From DATFNI01 sp963712305 (lineage in GTDB: Bacteria; Bacteroidota; Rhodothermia; Balneolales; DATFMH01): a stretch of DNA of 64,000 bases. The notes beneath the pieces were generated by a model. The model was not told where the DNA came from. It did no database searches and saw only the letters and a program-made list of their open reading frames with translations. The position numbers and the translations under genes were made by a program. Below are positions 18,361 to 28,000 of the stretch, one piece after another. The stretch lies in the NCBI GenBank assembly GCA_963712305.1, contig CAVQHI010000001.1, positions 1,612,001 to 1,676,000 of the forward strand, written 5' to 3'. Positions within the stretch are counted from its first letter, which is position 1. Every line of letters starts with the position of its first letter.

Positions 18361-18602
18361 CCTAGAGAGTACACAAGTTCTCCATTATACATGGTCTTCT
18401 TTTTAAAGCTAATTCTGTAAAGTTTTCTGTCTGATATGATTTGTAAATCTCAACGCTTGTCTAACATATTACCGTATAATTAACAAAGAGGATATTGGTT
18501 TGGATTGGGCAGGTTACTCATCTTTCCCGATGCCTGCGGTGGACTAAACTAAAAGCCATCTTAAATGCCGATTCGGACCCTGAATAAATATGAGGGTATA
18601 CA

Positions 18603-20777
18603 ATGAAACGAACATCGACACTAATCCTGTTATGCGTCTCTGTGACAGTCGCGGCCTGGGTTTTTACGGGCTGCAACCGTTCATCCAAAGACGTTTCAAC
18701 ATCATCTGCAATGACTGAAAATCCATTTTATTCTCCCAGTTCACTGCCTTTCAAGGCACCTCCATTCGATAAGATCAAGGACAGCGATTTTAAACCTGCC
18801 CTGATCGAGGGTATGAAGCAGCAACTGGCTGAAATTGAGGAAATCGCTGCCAGCAACGAAGCACCAACGGTAGAAAACACGCTCATTCCACTGGAAAAGA
18901 GTGGTCGTCTACTTGAAAGGACCGGCATGGTGTTCGATGCCCTAACTGCTGCCAACACCAATGACACGCTTCAAAAAGTGCAGCAAGAAGTGGCCCCGAA
19001 ACTGGCAGCTCACCACGATGCGATCTTTTTAAACGGCAAACTATTCCAGCGTATAAAATCGATTTACCAGAAGCGCGATCAGCTTGATCTTGATCCTGAA
19101 ACACATCGGTTGGTAGAATACTATTACCAGGAGTTTGAGCATGCAGGTGCCAACCTCTCGGATGCGGACAAAACGAAGCTTAAGAAACTGAATGAAGAAG
19201 AAGCCACACTCAGCACAAAGTTTGAGAACCTGCTTTTAAACGGAACCAAGGCCGGCGCCCTTGTCGTAAACGACAAGTCCGAACTCGCGGGACTCACTCC
19301 TGCCGAAATTGAAGCAGCAGCCGGTGCTGCCAAAGCCCGCGGACTCGATGGCAAATGGGTTCTGCCTCTGCAAAACACTACACAGCAGCCAGCCCTTCAA
19401 TCATTAGGAGACCGTTCCACACGCGAAAAACTCTTTGAAAAGTCATGGACCCGCACCGAGCTTGGCGATGCCAATGACACGCGTGATGTCATCAAACGTC
19501 TGGGTAAAGTGCGAGCTGAGAAAGCACAGTTGTTAGGATTCCCAAACTACGCCGCATGGAAGCTTGAGAACCAGATGGCAAAGAATCCGGAAAATGTCGA
19601 TTCATTTCTCGCGAAACTGGTCCCGCCTGCTGTTGCCAACGCCCGGAAAGAAGCTGAGGATATCCAGTCTGTGATCAACGAGACTGGCGGCAAGTTCAAA
19701 CTGCAGCCATGGGATTGGAACTACTATTCCGAAAAAGTGCGCAAGGCACGCTATGACCTGGATGAGTCGCAGATCAAACCGTATTTCGAATTAAACAATG
19801 TGCTCGAGAACGGCGTCTTTTATGCAGCTCATGAACTCTACGGACTGAGTTTTAAAGAACGCCATGATCTGCCCGTGTATCAACCCGATGTTCGCGTATT
19901 TGATGTATTCGATAAGGATGGCTCCCAAATCGGACTCTTCTATGCCGACTATTACAAACGCGACAACAAATCCGGCGGCGCATGGATGTCTAACCTCGTA
20001 GGTCAGTCGAAACTTCTTGGAACCAAACCGGTGATTTACAATGTCGCAAACTTTCCGAAACCGCCTGAAGGTCAGCCGGCATTGCTGACTTATGATGAGG
20101 TGAGGACAATGTTCCACGAGTTTGGACATGCATTGCACGGTTTCTTTGCCGACCAGGAATATCCGAGCCTGTCCGGTACCGCAGTGGCCCGCGACTTTGT
20201 GGAACTTCCATCGCAGTTCAACGAACACTGGGCGATGTATCCGTCGGTATTTGCGCACTACGCGGTGCATTACAAAACCGGCGAGCCGATGCCGCAGGAA
20301 CTGGTTGAAAAGATCAAGAAAGCTTCCAAGTTCAACCAGGGTTATGCGCTGACTGAGCTGTTGGCCGCGGCCGAACTCGACATGGCATGGCACACATTAT
20401 CTGCCAATGTTCCGCAACAGGATGTCGATTCATTTGAGTCTGAAGCCCTGAAGAAAGCAAATATCGCTCTGACGCAAGTCCCGCCCCGCTACCGTTCCAG
20501 TTACTTCATGCACATCTGGGGGCATGGTTATGCGGCCGGGTACTATGCTTACCTGTGGAGCGAAATGCTCGACCAGGATGCTTATGAATGGTTCAAGGAA
20601 AACGGCGGACTGACCCGCGCAAACGGCGATCGTTTCCGCGACATGATTCTTTCGCGTGGTAACACCGAAGATTTCGCCACCATGTATCGCAACTTCCGCG
20701 GCCAGGATCCGAAGATCGAACCACTCCTCGAAGCCAGGGGACTGACAAGCGGCACATCCTCAAGCAGCAAGCCATAA
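18603..20777 (+). CDS. M3-family zinc metallopeptidase (peptidyl-dipeptidase Dcp type), lipoprotein
   Basis: A 724-residue peptidase of the thimet/oligopeptidase A/Dcp family. The lipoprotein signal ends VFTGC (lipidated Cys near 24), so it acts in the envelope rather than the cytosol. The zinc site is FHEFGHALH with H505, E506 and H509, and the third ligand Glu lies about 25 residues later in RDFVELPSQ. The C-terminal substrate-binding stretch is HIWGHGYAAGYYAYLW. Length and motifs suit a Dcp-like enzyme that removes C-terminal dipeptides. The stop codon lies in a degenerate first copy of the downstream heptamer array. Confidence 0.92.
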   Translation: MKRTSTLILLCVSVTVAAWVFTGCNRSSKDVSTSSAMTENPFYSPSSLPFKAPPFDKIKDSDFKPALIEGMKQQLAEIEEIAASNEAPTVENTLIPLEKSGRLLERTGMVFDALTAANTNDTLQKVQQEVAPKLAAHHDAIFLNGKLFQRIKSIYQKRDQLDLDPETHRLVEYYYQEFEHAGANLSDADKTKLKKLNEEEATLSTKFENLLLNGTKAGALVVNDKSELAGLTPAEIEAAAGAAKARGLDGKWVLPLQNTTQQPALQSLGDRSTREKLFEKSWTRTELGDANDTRDVIKRLGKVRAEKAQLLGFPNYAAWKLENQMAKNPENVDSFLAKLVPPAVANARKEAEDIQSVINETGGKFKLQPWDWNYYSEKVRKARYDLDESQIKPYFELNNVLENGVFYAAHELYGLSFKERHDLPVYQPDVRVFDVFDKDGSQIGLFYADYYKRDNKSGGAWMSNLVGQSKLLGTKPVIYNVANFPKPPEGQPALLTYDEVRTMFHEFGHALHGFFADQEYPSLSGTAVARDFVELPSQFNEHWAMYPSVFAHYAVHYKTGEPMPQELVEKIKKASKFNQGYALTELLAAAELDMAWHTLSANVPQQDVDSFESEALKKANIALTQVPPRYRSSYFMHIWGHGYAAGYYAYLWSEMLDQDAYEWFKENGGLTRANGDRFRDMILSRGNTEDFATMYRNFRGQDPKIEPLLEARGLTSGTSSSSKP

Positions 20778-20778
20778 G

Positions 20779-20862
20779 CAATTAGCCATTAGCCATTAGC
20801 AATTAGCCATTAGCAATTAGCAATTAGCAATTAGCAATTAGCAATTAGCAATTAGCAATTAG
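20779..20862. repeat. Heptanucleotide tandem array (12 copies)
   Basis: Twelve uninterrupted 7-bp units, CAATTAG or CCATTAG, the last six all CAATTAG. A thirteenth degenerate unit (CCATAAG, 20772-20778) contains the last sense codon and stop of the peptidase gene. The array ends in an A-run at 20864. It sits in the 3' untranslated region, ahead of a terminator, so copy-number change would not alter a protein. Confidence 0.95.
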
Positions 20863-20888
20863 CAAAAAAATCTTGTTTTCAAGCAAAG

Positions 20889-20920
20889 GGCAAGTTCGGG
20901 TTACCGGGCTTGCCTTTTTT
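20889..20920 (+). terminator. Terminator after the M3 peptidase
   Basis: GGCAAG (20889-20894) pairs with CTTGCC (20909-20914), with partial pairing of the loop, followed by TTTTTT (20915-20920). Confidence 0.75.
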
Positions 20921-20976
20921 GTTTGCGCTACCCCGCCAATGGCTATAAACTTAAGTGCCCTACTTCGGAGGAGGCG

Positions 20977-21108
20977 ATGAAAAGGAAACCCCTGGTATCC
21001 CAAAAAACCCGACATTCACCCGGGATTGATAGTACAAAGAATTTGAACCCTTCGTTAATAGTTCATGGAATGCTCATAAATCCAATCCATAGCAAAAACA
21101 ATTCATAA
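20977..21108 (+). CDS. Possible small ORF upstream of tetR (doubtful)
   Basis: A 43-residue frame starting MKRKPLVSQKTRH, preceded by an unusually good GGAGGAGG ribosome site. The rest is polar and low in hydrophobic pattern (GIDSTKNLNPSLIVHGMLIN), and I recognise no family. It may be a leader peptide, a relic, or chance. Confidence 0.2.
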   Translation: MKRKPLVSQKTRHSPGIDSTKNLNPSLIVHGMLINPIHSKNNS

Positions 21109-21130
21109 AGTTTTATTTTCTTGTATCTGC

Positions 21131-21159
21131 TTGACAAAAAAATGGTTTTTCGTTATCAT
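21131..21159 (+). promoter_or_regulatory. Sigma70-like promoter of the tetR/efflux operon
   Basis: TTGACA at 21131-21136 and TATCAT at 21154-21159 with a 17-bp spacer, just upstream of tetR. The operator at 21160-21179 starts directly after the -10 box, placing it over the start site as expected for autorepression. Confidence 0.7.
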
Positions 21160-21179
21160 GTAAGTAAATGATCACTTAC
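21160..21179. promoter_or_regulatory. TetR operator 1 (upstream of tetR)
   Basis: GTAAGT-N8-ACTTAC, a 20-bp dyad with perfect 6-bp arms, located 12 bases before the tetR start. An almost identical site precedes the second gene of the operon. Binding by the adjacent TetR protein is inferred. Confidence 0.7.
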
Positions 21180-21191
21180 TAATAGATCGAA

Positions 21192-21782
21192 ATGGAACGA
21201 GAATCAACAAGTGTTCGTCAGGAACAAATCAAACAAGCCGTTTTGCAAGTCATAGCCGAAGAAGGCCTTCATAACCTTTCTACCCGAAAGCTGGCACAGA
21301 AAGTTGGCCTTTCGGAAGGAGCCATTTTCCGGCATTTTGCATCCAAACGAGATATCATCAAAGGAATAATGGATGATGTGGCTTCAGATTTGATCGGTTC
21401 CCTGCGTGATATCGCCTTTAGTTCATTACCTGCCGAAAAAAAATTGTTCACTTATTTATGTAAGAATGTTACATACCTGAAAGAGAATCAGGGAATTACC
21501 ATTCTGCTGTTTTCAGAAGCGGCCCATATGGGAGATAAAGAGCTTAAAGGGAAACTGAATCAAATACTCACCGAGCAAAAGCAGTTTGTAATTAAAATGG
21601 TTAACGACGGAGTTGCTGAAGGGGTATTCGGGGAAAAAGTAAATCCTGATGATGTGGCTATGCTGTATATGGGGATTCCGATTACGTTCAATATTGAACT
21701 GGTACTGAATGCAAGCGAATTAAACATCACCGACTTTTGTAAGAGGATGTATTCATTGGTCTTGAAAAGTTTAGCGAAGTAA
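21192..21782 (+). CDS. TetR/AcrR-family transcriptional repressor
   Basis: A 196-residue TetR regulator. The N-terminal helix-turn-helix is clear (TRKLAQKVGLSEGAIFRHFASK, about residues 26-47), followed by an all-helical ligand domain of about 140 residues. It heads a unit of an FmdE-like protein and a tripartite RND pump, and two near-identical dyads flank it. This is the standard layout for ligand-relieved repression of efflux. Start at ATG 21192; the ribosome site is weak. Confidence 0.93.
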   Translation: MERESTSVRQEQIKQAVLQVIAEEGLHNLSTRKLAQKVGLSEGAIFRHFASKRDIIKGIMDDVASDLIGSLRDIAFSSLPAEKKLFTYLCKNVTYLKENQGITILLFSEAAHMGDKELKGKLNQILTEQKQFVIKMVNDGVAEGVFGEKVNPDDVAMLYMGIPITFNIELVLNASELNITDFCKRMYSLVLKSLAK

Positions 21783-21799
21783 AAAATTTAATCCAAAAA

Positions 21800-21819
21800 G
21801 TAAGTAAATGATTACTTAT
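21800..21819. promoter_or_regulatory. TetR operator 2 (between tetR and the fmdE-like gene)
   Basis: GTAAGT-N8-ACTTAT, identical to operator 1 at 18 of 20 positions, placed just before the AAGGAGG ribosome site (21821-21827) of the next gene. It suggests a second controlled promoter or a roadblock inside the operon. Confidence 0.65.
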
Positions 21820-21832
21820 AAAGGAGGCCGAT

Positions 21833-22459
21833 ATGTTTATGATACCCGATTGGACTTTTGAATTTCATGGACACCACTGTCCTTTCATGCCTATTGGTTA
21901 CCGGATGGGTACACTGGCCATGAAAAAACTCGGTGTTACCAAGAGCCTTAACCATGAAATGCATGTGTTTTCGGAGATGGGAATTGGCCATCCGCAAGGC
22001 TGTCTGCAAGATGGAATTATGTCGGCAACCGGCGCCACTTTTGGAAAAGGAATGATCGAAAAATTGAACTACGGAAAAGTAGCGGCCATCTTTTGGTATC
22101 CGGGAAAAGAGGGTACTTCACGAATTGCTGTGAAGAATGAATTCCAGGATAAACTCGCACCTCATGAGTTTTTTAAATACCGGAAGCAGGGTATCGAACC
22201 AACTGATATTCCGGAATCGGTACGCACGGATATTATAAATATCGTGCTGAATGCCTCTGATGAAGAATTATTCCATGTGGCTCCCCTGCCAGAATTCAGT
22301 TACGAACCAGTGGAAGGTTCTTTCAGCAAGGCTAAATGTGAAGTATGTGGCGAATATGTCTTCGAGCGATATCTGAGAGTCAAAGACGGGGGAAAAGTCT
22401 GTATCCCCTGCTCCGAAAAAAAGGGAGAATCTGTCATTCATTTGCCTGTGGTCAAATAG
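21833..22459 (+). CDS. FmdE-family protein with C-terminal zinc ribbon
   Basis: A 208-residue cytosolic protein. Residues 8-150 match the FmdE/FwdE fold named after formylmethanofuran dehydrogenase subunit E: HGHHCPFMPIGYRMG with C16 and GCLQDGIMSATGATFGKG with C57 are the conserved metal-binding Cys regions. The C-terminus has a zinc ribbon C169-X2-C172-X17-C190-X2-C193. FmdE-like proteins occur widely outside methanogens, usually linked to molybdopterin or metal metabolism; the role here is unknown. Position between tetR and the pump genes implies a function in the same response, perhaps metal sensing, metal binding or drug modification. The ribosome site is excellent. Confidence 0.85.
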   Translation: MFMIPDWTFEFHGHHCPFMPIGYRMGTLAMKKLGVTKSLNHEMHVFSEMGIGHPQGCLQDGIMSATGATFGKGMIEKLNYGKVAAIFWYPGKEGTSRIAVKNEFQDKLAPHEFFKYRKQGIEPTDIPESVRTDIINIVLNASDEELFHVAPLPEFSYEPVEGSFSKAKCEVCGEYVFERYLRVKDGGKVCIPCSEKKGESVIHLPVVK

Positions 22460-22503
22460 GCCAAAACTATAACAAATTAACGCAATCGAGACAGGAGAAT
22501 ATA

Positions 22504-23862
22504 ATGAAAACAAACCATCAAGCGGCTTCTTCGGTATTTGTCCTGGTATTTCTGGTCTGCGGATTGTCGGAGGGTGTCGCTCCTCGTGCGTATGCACAAG
22601 AGGCCGGACTGGGAAAGATATTGCACCGGGTGGAAGCCAACTCGCCGGCATTGAAAGCGGCCTATGCCAATACTGAAGTCTATAAGGCAAACAGGCGTGA
22701 AGGATTGGGTGCTCTGTTTGGAAAAGTGAATGCATTCAGCCAGTTGCAGTATTTCAATGACAACAGGCTGACAAGGCCGATCTCACCGCCTATCAATTTT
22801 GCCACCATTCCGTACGACAGTAAACAGTTTGGCTATGGGGCATCCCTGTCGTTGCCCCTGGATATCAATGGACAGATACTCACGAAACTGAATGCGCTGA
22901 CGCACCAGGAACGTGCGGCAAATCAGGATGCAAAACAAGCACGACTGACGCTGCTGAATCAGGCAGCTAACCTTTACCGGGGTATCGAAGCTATAACCGG
23001 TAAAATAGATGCCCTACACAAGCAGTCGAATGCCGTAAAAAAACAATTGAAGGTTACCGAAGTCGCCGTAAACGTAGGGCGCAGGCCTCCCGTCGATCGG
23101 CTGAGGATGCAATCGGAGATCAGCAAGATAGAAGGCCAGATAGCTGACGCCAGGGCGACCGAAGCCAGGCTGCGGGCGTATCTTGCTTCTCTCATGGGAG
23201 CAGCCTCTTTTACTGATTCAGTTTCGGTGCCCTCAAAGCAACCGATAGCAGACTTGAACCCTCCTACTGACCTCGTAAAACGTCCGGATATCCAATCCCT
23301 TATGGAGAAAATGAAAGCGGCGCGGTCCGGGGTCAACGCCGCGCTGGAAGCATGGCTGCCCAAAGCCTTTGTACAGGCAAGCTGGATCGAAAATCAGGGT
23401 TTTAATGGCAAAGGAAAAAATGATCCTTTATGGGGCGTGGGCATCACCATTGATCTTCCTGTGTGGACCGGAGGCTCGCGGAGCTCCCGCATACAGCAGG
23501 CTAAAGCCAAAGAGAAGGCGGTTTCCTATCAGCACGAAGCTGCCATGGCATCGGCTAATGCCGAAATCGAATCCAACATCAGCGGCTGGATTGCGGGGGA
23601 AAAGCAGTTTACAGCGGCCGATCAGTCACTGAAAACAACAAAAGAAGTGATGCGGATTCAAACGGAACAATACCGTCAGGGTCGGCTTTCCTTGACCGAT
23701 TTTCTGGATGCCGCCGCCACGCTGGCTTTTGCCCGTGCTTCTTATGCAGCGGCTCTTGCCCACTGGTGGCAGGCAGACGATGCCTTGCGAATGGCCCGGG
23801 GGGTTCCCCCATCGGCTTATTCAAACTACAATGACACTGACCAGAACATGATTCGTAAATGA
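22504..23862 (+). CDS. TolC-family outer membrane efflux channel
   Basis: A 452-residue outer-membrane factor for the pump. The start at 22504 follows an AGGAG site and gives a signal peptide ending PRAYAQ; an open upstream extension into the fmdE-like gene is not used. The mature protein shows the duplicated helical OEP pattern (ANSPALKAAYANTEVYKANRREGLG in the first half, EAWLPKAFVQASWIENQGF and VYPRQGRLSLTDFLDA-like QYRQGRLSLTDFLDAAATLA in the second). It overlaps the adaptor gene by ATGA, so it is translationally coupled. Confidence 0.93.
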   Translation: MKTNHQAASSVFVLVFLVCGLSEGVAPRAYAQEAGLGKILHRVEANSPALKAAYANTEVYKANRREGLGALFGKVNAFSQLQYFNDNRLTRPISPPINFATIPYDSKQFGYGASLSLPLDINGQILTKLNALTHQERAANQDAKQARLTLLNQAANLYRGIEAITGKIDALHKQSNAVKKQLKVTEVAVNVGRRPPVDRLRMQSEISKIEGQIADARATEARLRAYLASLMGAASFTDSVSVPSKQPIADLNPPTDLVKRPDIQSLMEKMKAARSGVNAALEAWLPKAFVQASWIENQGFNGKGKNDPLWGVGITIDLPVWTGGSRSSRIQQAKAKEKAVSYQHEAAMASANAEIESNISGWIAGEKQFTAADQSLKTTKEVMRIQTEQYRQGRLSLTDFLDAAATLAFARASYAAALAHWWQADDALRMARGVPPSAYSNYNDTDQNMIRK

Positions 23863-25019
23863 ACTTCGAAACGGGAAAAATTATGGAAACAAAACATAGT
23901 ACAAAAAGGCGTTGGATATGGATCATTGTTGCGGTGAGCATAGTAATCACAATGATTTCCTTTGTAATCATACGTATTAAAGAAGTGGAGCATATTCCCA
24001 CTCAAGAGAATGCGCCCTGGGCCTTAAATACCGCTATTGTTCAAAATGCAACCGTCACAAAAGGATATCCTGTTCTTGCCACACTGTTACATCAGGGAGA
24101 TGTTACTTTGTCGGCGCAAATCGGCGGATTAATCACCCATATGGGACCACGTGAAGGAGTTTCCGTTAAAAAAGGAGCAGTACTTGCGCAAGTAGATACG
24201 CGTACCATTCAGGATGAAATTTCCGGGTTGAAGGCCAGGCTTGCGGCAGCAAAAGCGAATAAAATCCGCAGTAATGATGAATATAAGCGAGAAAAACACC
24301 TTATGGACGCTGGAGGAAGCAGCCAGTCTTCTTTGGATGCCTATCATACGGCTGCAATTGCAGCGGATAACCAGGTGAAAACACTGGAAAATCAAATACA
24401 GGCGTTAACGGTTAAAGAAGAATATGGTCGTATTACATCCCCCGTTGATGGCGTTATTTCTACACGATTACATGAACCTGGGGATGTCATCATGCCCGGA
24501 CAACCGATCTATCAAATTACATCCAGCGGGGATATAAGAATTCATGTAGAATTTCCTCAGGATCTGTTAAAGGTCATTAGAAAAGGGACCATACTTCAGT
24601 TAGTTAATGCTGATGACACCCTTAATGTGGCACTGGACAGAATTTATCCCCTGGTTAACGGTTTCGATTTGGGTGCTGCCGATGCAGACCTGAAAAAAAA
24701 ACCGTTTAATTTGGCCAACGGCGCCCGTTTGTCAGGCCGTATTGTCCTTGAAAGTGATAAAACCGGTGTTGAAGTCCCTGCACAATCAATTATTACAGAC
24801 GATACAGGCAGGAACAGCTACCTCTTTAAAGTCCGTCATGAACAAAAGGGTGACATCCTGCAAAAAATCCACGTTGCAATTACCCTTGTCGGGCAAAATG
24901 GCGTAGCCGTCCGAGGTGATATCCGTGCGGGTGATGAAGTAGTTGTTGCTCATGAGAGTGTTTTGCTGGCCTTGAAGAATGGAGATCCGGTAATCATCAA
25001 TCACGGGGTAGCATTATGA
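23859..25019 (+). CDS. RND efflux periplasmic adaptor (HlyD/AcrA family)
   Basis: A 386-residue membrane-fusion protein. A single N-terminal anchor helix covers about 20-42. A biotinyl/lipoyl-like half motif is VTLSAQIGGLITHMGPREGVSVKKGAVLAQVD, a helical hairpin runs about 110-185, and the second lipoyl half is EYGRITSPVDGVISTRLHEPGDVIMPGQPIYQI. Beta-barrel and membrane-proximal domains complete it. It overlaps tolC and the pump gene by 4 bp each. An in-frame ATG at 23883 is an alternative start. Confidence 0.94.
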   Translation: MNFETGKIMETKHSTKRRWIWIIVAVSIVITMISFVIIRIKEVEHIPTQENAPWALNTAIVQNATVTKGYPVLATLLHQGDVTLSAQIGGLITHMGPREGVSVKKGAVLAQVDTRTIQDEISGLKARLAAAKANKIRSNDEYKREKHLMDAGGSSQSSLDAYHTAAIAADNQVKTLENQIQALTVKEEYGRITSPVDGVISTRLHEPGDVIMPGQPIYQITSSGDIRIHVEFPQDLLKVIRKGTILQLVNADDTLNVALDRIYPLVNGFDLGAADADLKKKPFNLANGARLSGRIVLESDKTGVEVPAQSIITDDTGRNSYLFKVRHEQKGDILQKIHVAITLVGQNGVAVRGDIRAGDEVVVAHESVLLALKNGDPVIINHGVAL

Positions 25020-28000
25020 ACTTCTTCGAACGCATGTTACGAAAACCTCATGCTATCATAGCCGTCACATTGGTTACGGTACTGGCCGGTATCATCGCAT
25101 ATATGACGCTGCCGATGAACCTTTTCCCGGACACGAACCGGCCTGTGGTAGCAGTCGTTACTCAGTGGCCCGGAGCGGCAGCCAATGATGTTGCTACCGA
25201 TGTAACTCATCCCATTGAGGTGCGAATGAGTGCTATCGACGGGGTAAGAAGGGTAACTTCCACATCCCGGGATCAGGTTTCAGCAGTTCAGGTTGAATTC
25301 AATTACGGGAATAATATTGATGAAGCCGCAACCAAGGTTACTACTGAACTTCCCCGTGTACGCAGTTTATTGCCGCAGGGAATCAAAGAGCCGTTAATCT
25401 TTAAAATAACCGATGCTGCCAAGCCACTGGAGTTATTGTCGGTTACAGCATCAAAAGGTTACGATTTAAGTTTACCTCAGCTACGGCGTCTGTCTGAGAA
25501 CCAGTTACGGGATGCCTTGCTGAATATACCCGGCGTTGCCGAGGCGGAAGTATTTGGAAGTCAACAACGCCATGTAGCTGTGGACCTGGACAGGAATAAG
25601 CTTGAATCCTATCATGTAACGATCGCCCAGGTAGCGGCGGCACTGGCGAAGTCCAATATTTCAACACCGTCCGGACTGATCTATCAACATGGCAACCGTT
25701 ATTTATTGAACACACAAGTATTGGCTAAAGGCCCGAACGATATATCACAGATCCTCGTGCCGCTTCAAAAAGGGAATTATGTACAGATCGGAGATCTCGG
25801 AAAAGTTCATTGGGGAAAGGCAGATATCACTTCTCTTTATCGTGGTAATGGAAAATCTGCCATTGCGATATCACTCTTGCGCGGCGAGAAAGGACATGCA
25901 CGTGAAGTCATCGCCGAAATAACAAAGCAACTGCCAAAAGTAGAGCAACAGTTTCCCATGCTGCATATCGAAGTAGCGAATACTCAGGGACGACTGATCG
26001 ATCTCACCGTCGATAATATGCTTGGCGCTCTTCGGGATGCTGTAATCATGACCATTATCGTGATTCTTCTTTTTCTCGGAGATACCAGGGCTTCATTCAT
26101 CACGGCCTTGTCGTTGCCTTTTACCTATTTGCTTACTTTTGCCGTGCTTAAAGCATTGGGCTATGAGTTTAACATGGTTACCCTCACGGCAATTATCATC
26201 GCCGTTGGACTCCTTGCGGACGATGCTATTGTCGTAATTGAAAACATTGAACGGACGATAAGAGCCAGCGGCAACAGCAGTATAAAAACGGCAGCCAAAG
26301 GGACTCAGGAAATTTTTCTTGCTGCCGCATCCGGTACGGTGAGTGTAGTTATCGTTTTGCTGCCGATCATGTTTATCGGGGGCTACGTACAGACGGTATT
26401 ACGTCCACTGGCCGTTACCCTTTCCATAGCATTACTGGCTTCCCTTATTGTTTCCGTTACCATCATTCCATTGCTTGTTCCTTACCTGCTCAGACCCGGC
26501 AGACGCGATCCTCTTTATCTGATACTTCATCCGTTTGAAGTATATATATTAAATCCTCTGAAGAGCTTCTACGCCCGGGTTGTTGGCTGGGGACTGGAAC
26601 ATCGGGGATTGGTACTTTCATCTTTTGGTATTCTGTTCCTGGTATCTCTGGGTTTGATGAAAATAGTTGGCAGAGAATTGATGCCACGTATGGACAGCGG
26701 TATCTTTCTTGTCAATTACGAGACGCAGCCCGACATGGATGCGCCCGGTGTTGAAAAAATCGCCGGGCAGATTGAGCAGTCGATTAAAAGCTCCCTTAAA
26801 CCGGAATGGCTTCTATCTATGTCGTCTGTTGATGGTGCGGACGCAGGTGTTAAATCCTTTGGTGCAGCCCGGGTGTTACAACATGGTCAAATTACCGTAA
26901 ACATTATCGACCGTTTCCATCGTGACTGGTCTATCTATCAAATTGAGGATTCCGTCCGGCAAAAGATTCGACATATTTCCGGTTTGATATCAGCTAATGT
27001 CACCGAATTTGGGGCCACGCCGCTCTCCTCCATCCGGGGTACACTGGATATTATGATCAGCGGCAATGATCCGGGAGAACTGGATCAATTAGCTGATTCT
27101 GTTATGATGAGGTTAATGAATGTTCGCGGTTTAACAGGCATCGAGCGATCCTGGCAGGGAAAATCAAAACGGATAAACCTGCAAATCAATGAAGCCAAAG
27201 CTCGTTTGTTTGGACTTACTCCACAGGATGTTGCCGGACAAGTTGCCCAGGCCGTAGGGGGAACACCGGGTGGGAGACTTCGTGTAACCGGTGAAATCCC
27301 GATACCTGTATGGGTCCGCCTTAAACCGAATCAACGATCTGATGCCGAAGAACTCACTGCTATTCCCATCAGAACGATGAGCGGTTCACTGATTCCATTG
27401 TCGTCTTTTGCAACACCCAAAGTGGTATATGAACCGACTGCCGAGACCCATGAGGCACTGATGCCTACCGTTGATGTACTTGGTTATCGTAGCAGTATTT
27501 CCATAACCCAGTTACACAGCAATGTGGAAACCGCCCTGGCGGGATTATCGATGCCACGGGGGTATACCCTGTCCTACCAGGGGGAATACAAACAATTAAA
27601 TCTATCCTTTGCACGCCTTTTAAAATCTTTTGCTATAGGTGTTGCGCTTCTTTACCTGATGCTGGTAATTGTATTCAAATCATTCCGCGATCCGGTGGCC
27701 ATAATGGCCAGTTTACCGCTGGCACTCATCGGGGCTTCATGGGCCATGCTTATAGCGGATAAACATGGCTGTTTGCCCTCATTCATGGGGCTGATATTGC
27801 TGATGGGTATCATTGTAAAGAACGGAATCCTGTTAGTCGACTTCGCAAAAGTAGCCATGGCAGAAGGTAAATCACCGAGAGAAGCTATTCTCGAGGCTGT
27901 TCAACTCAGAACCAGACCAATACTAATGACGGCAGGCGCAGCAGCGGTTGGTATGATTCCTATTGCCCTCGAGTGGGCCGTGGGCATCGAACGTTTGTCC

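Noticed and set aside
19791..20393. A 200-residue minus-strand open frame inside the M3 peptidase gene
   Set aside because: It is fully antisense to a strongly supported gene, has no recognisable domain, and has the composition expected of a shadow frame.
20779..20862. The tandem array as a CRISPR array
   Set aside because: Units are 7 bp with no spacers and no cas genes are nearby.
22345..22503. An upstream extension of the TolC reading frame into the fmdE-like gene
   Set aside because: The frame is open by chance; the ATG at 22504 has AGGAG and a typical signal peptide.
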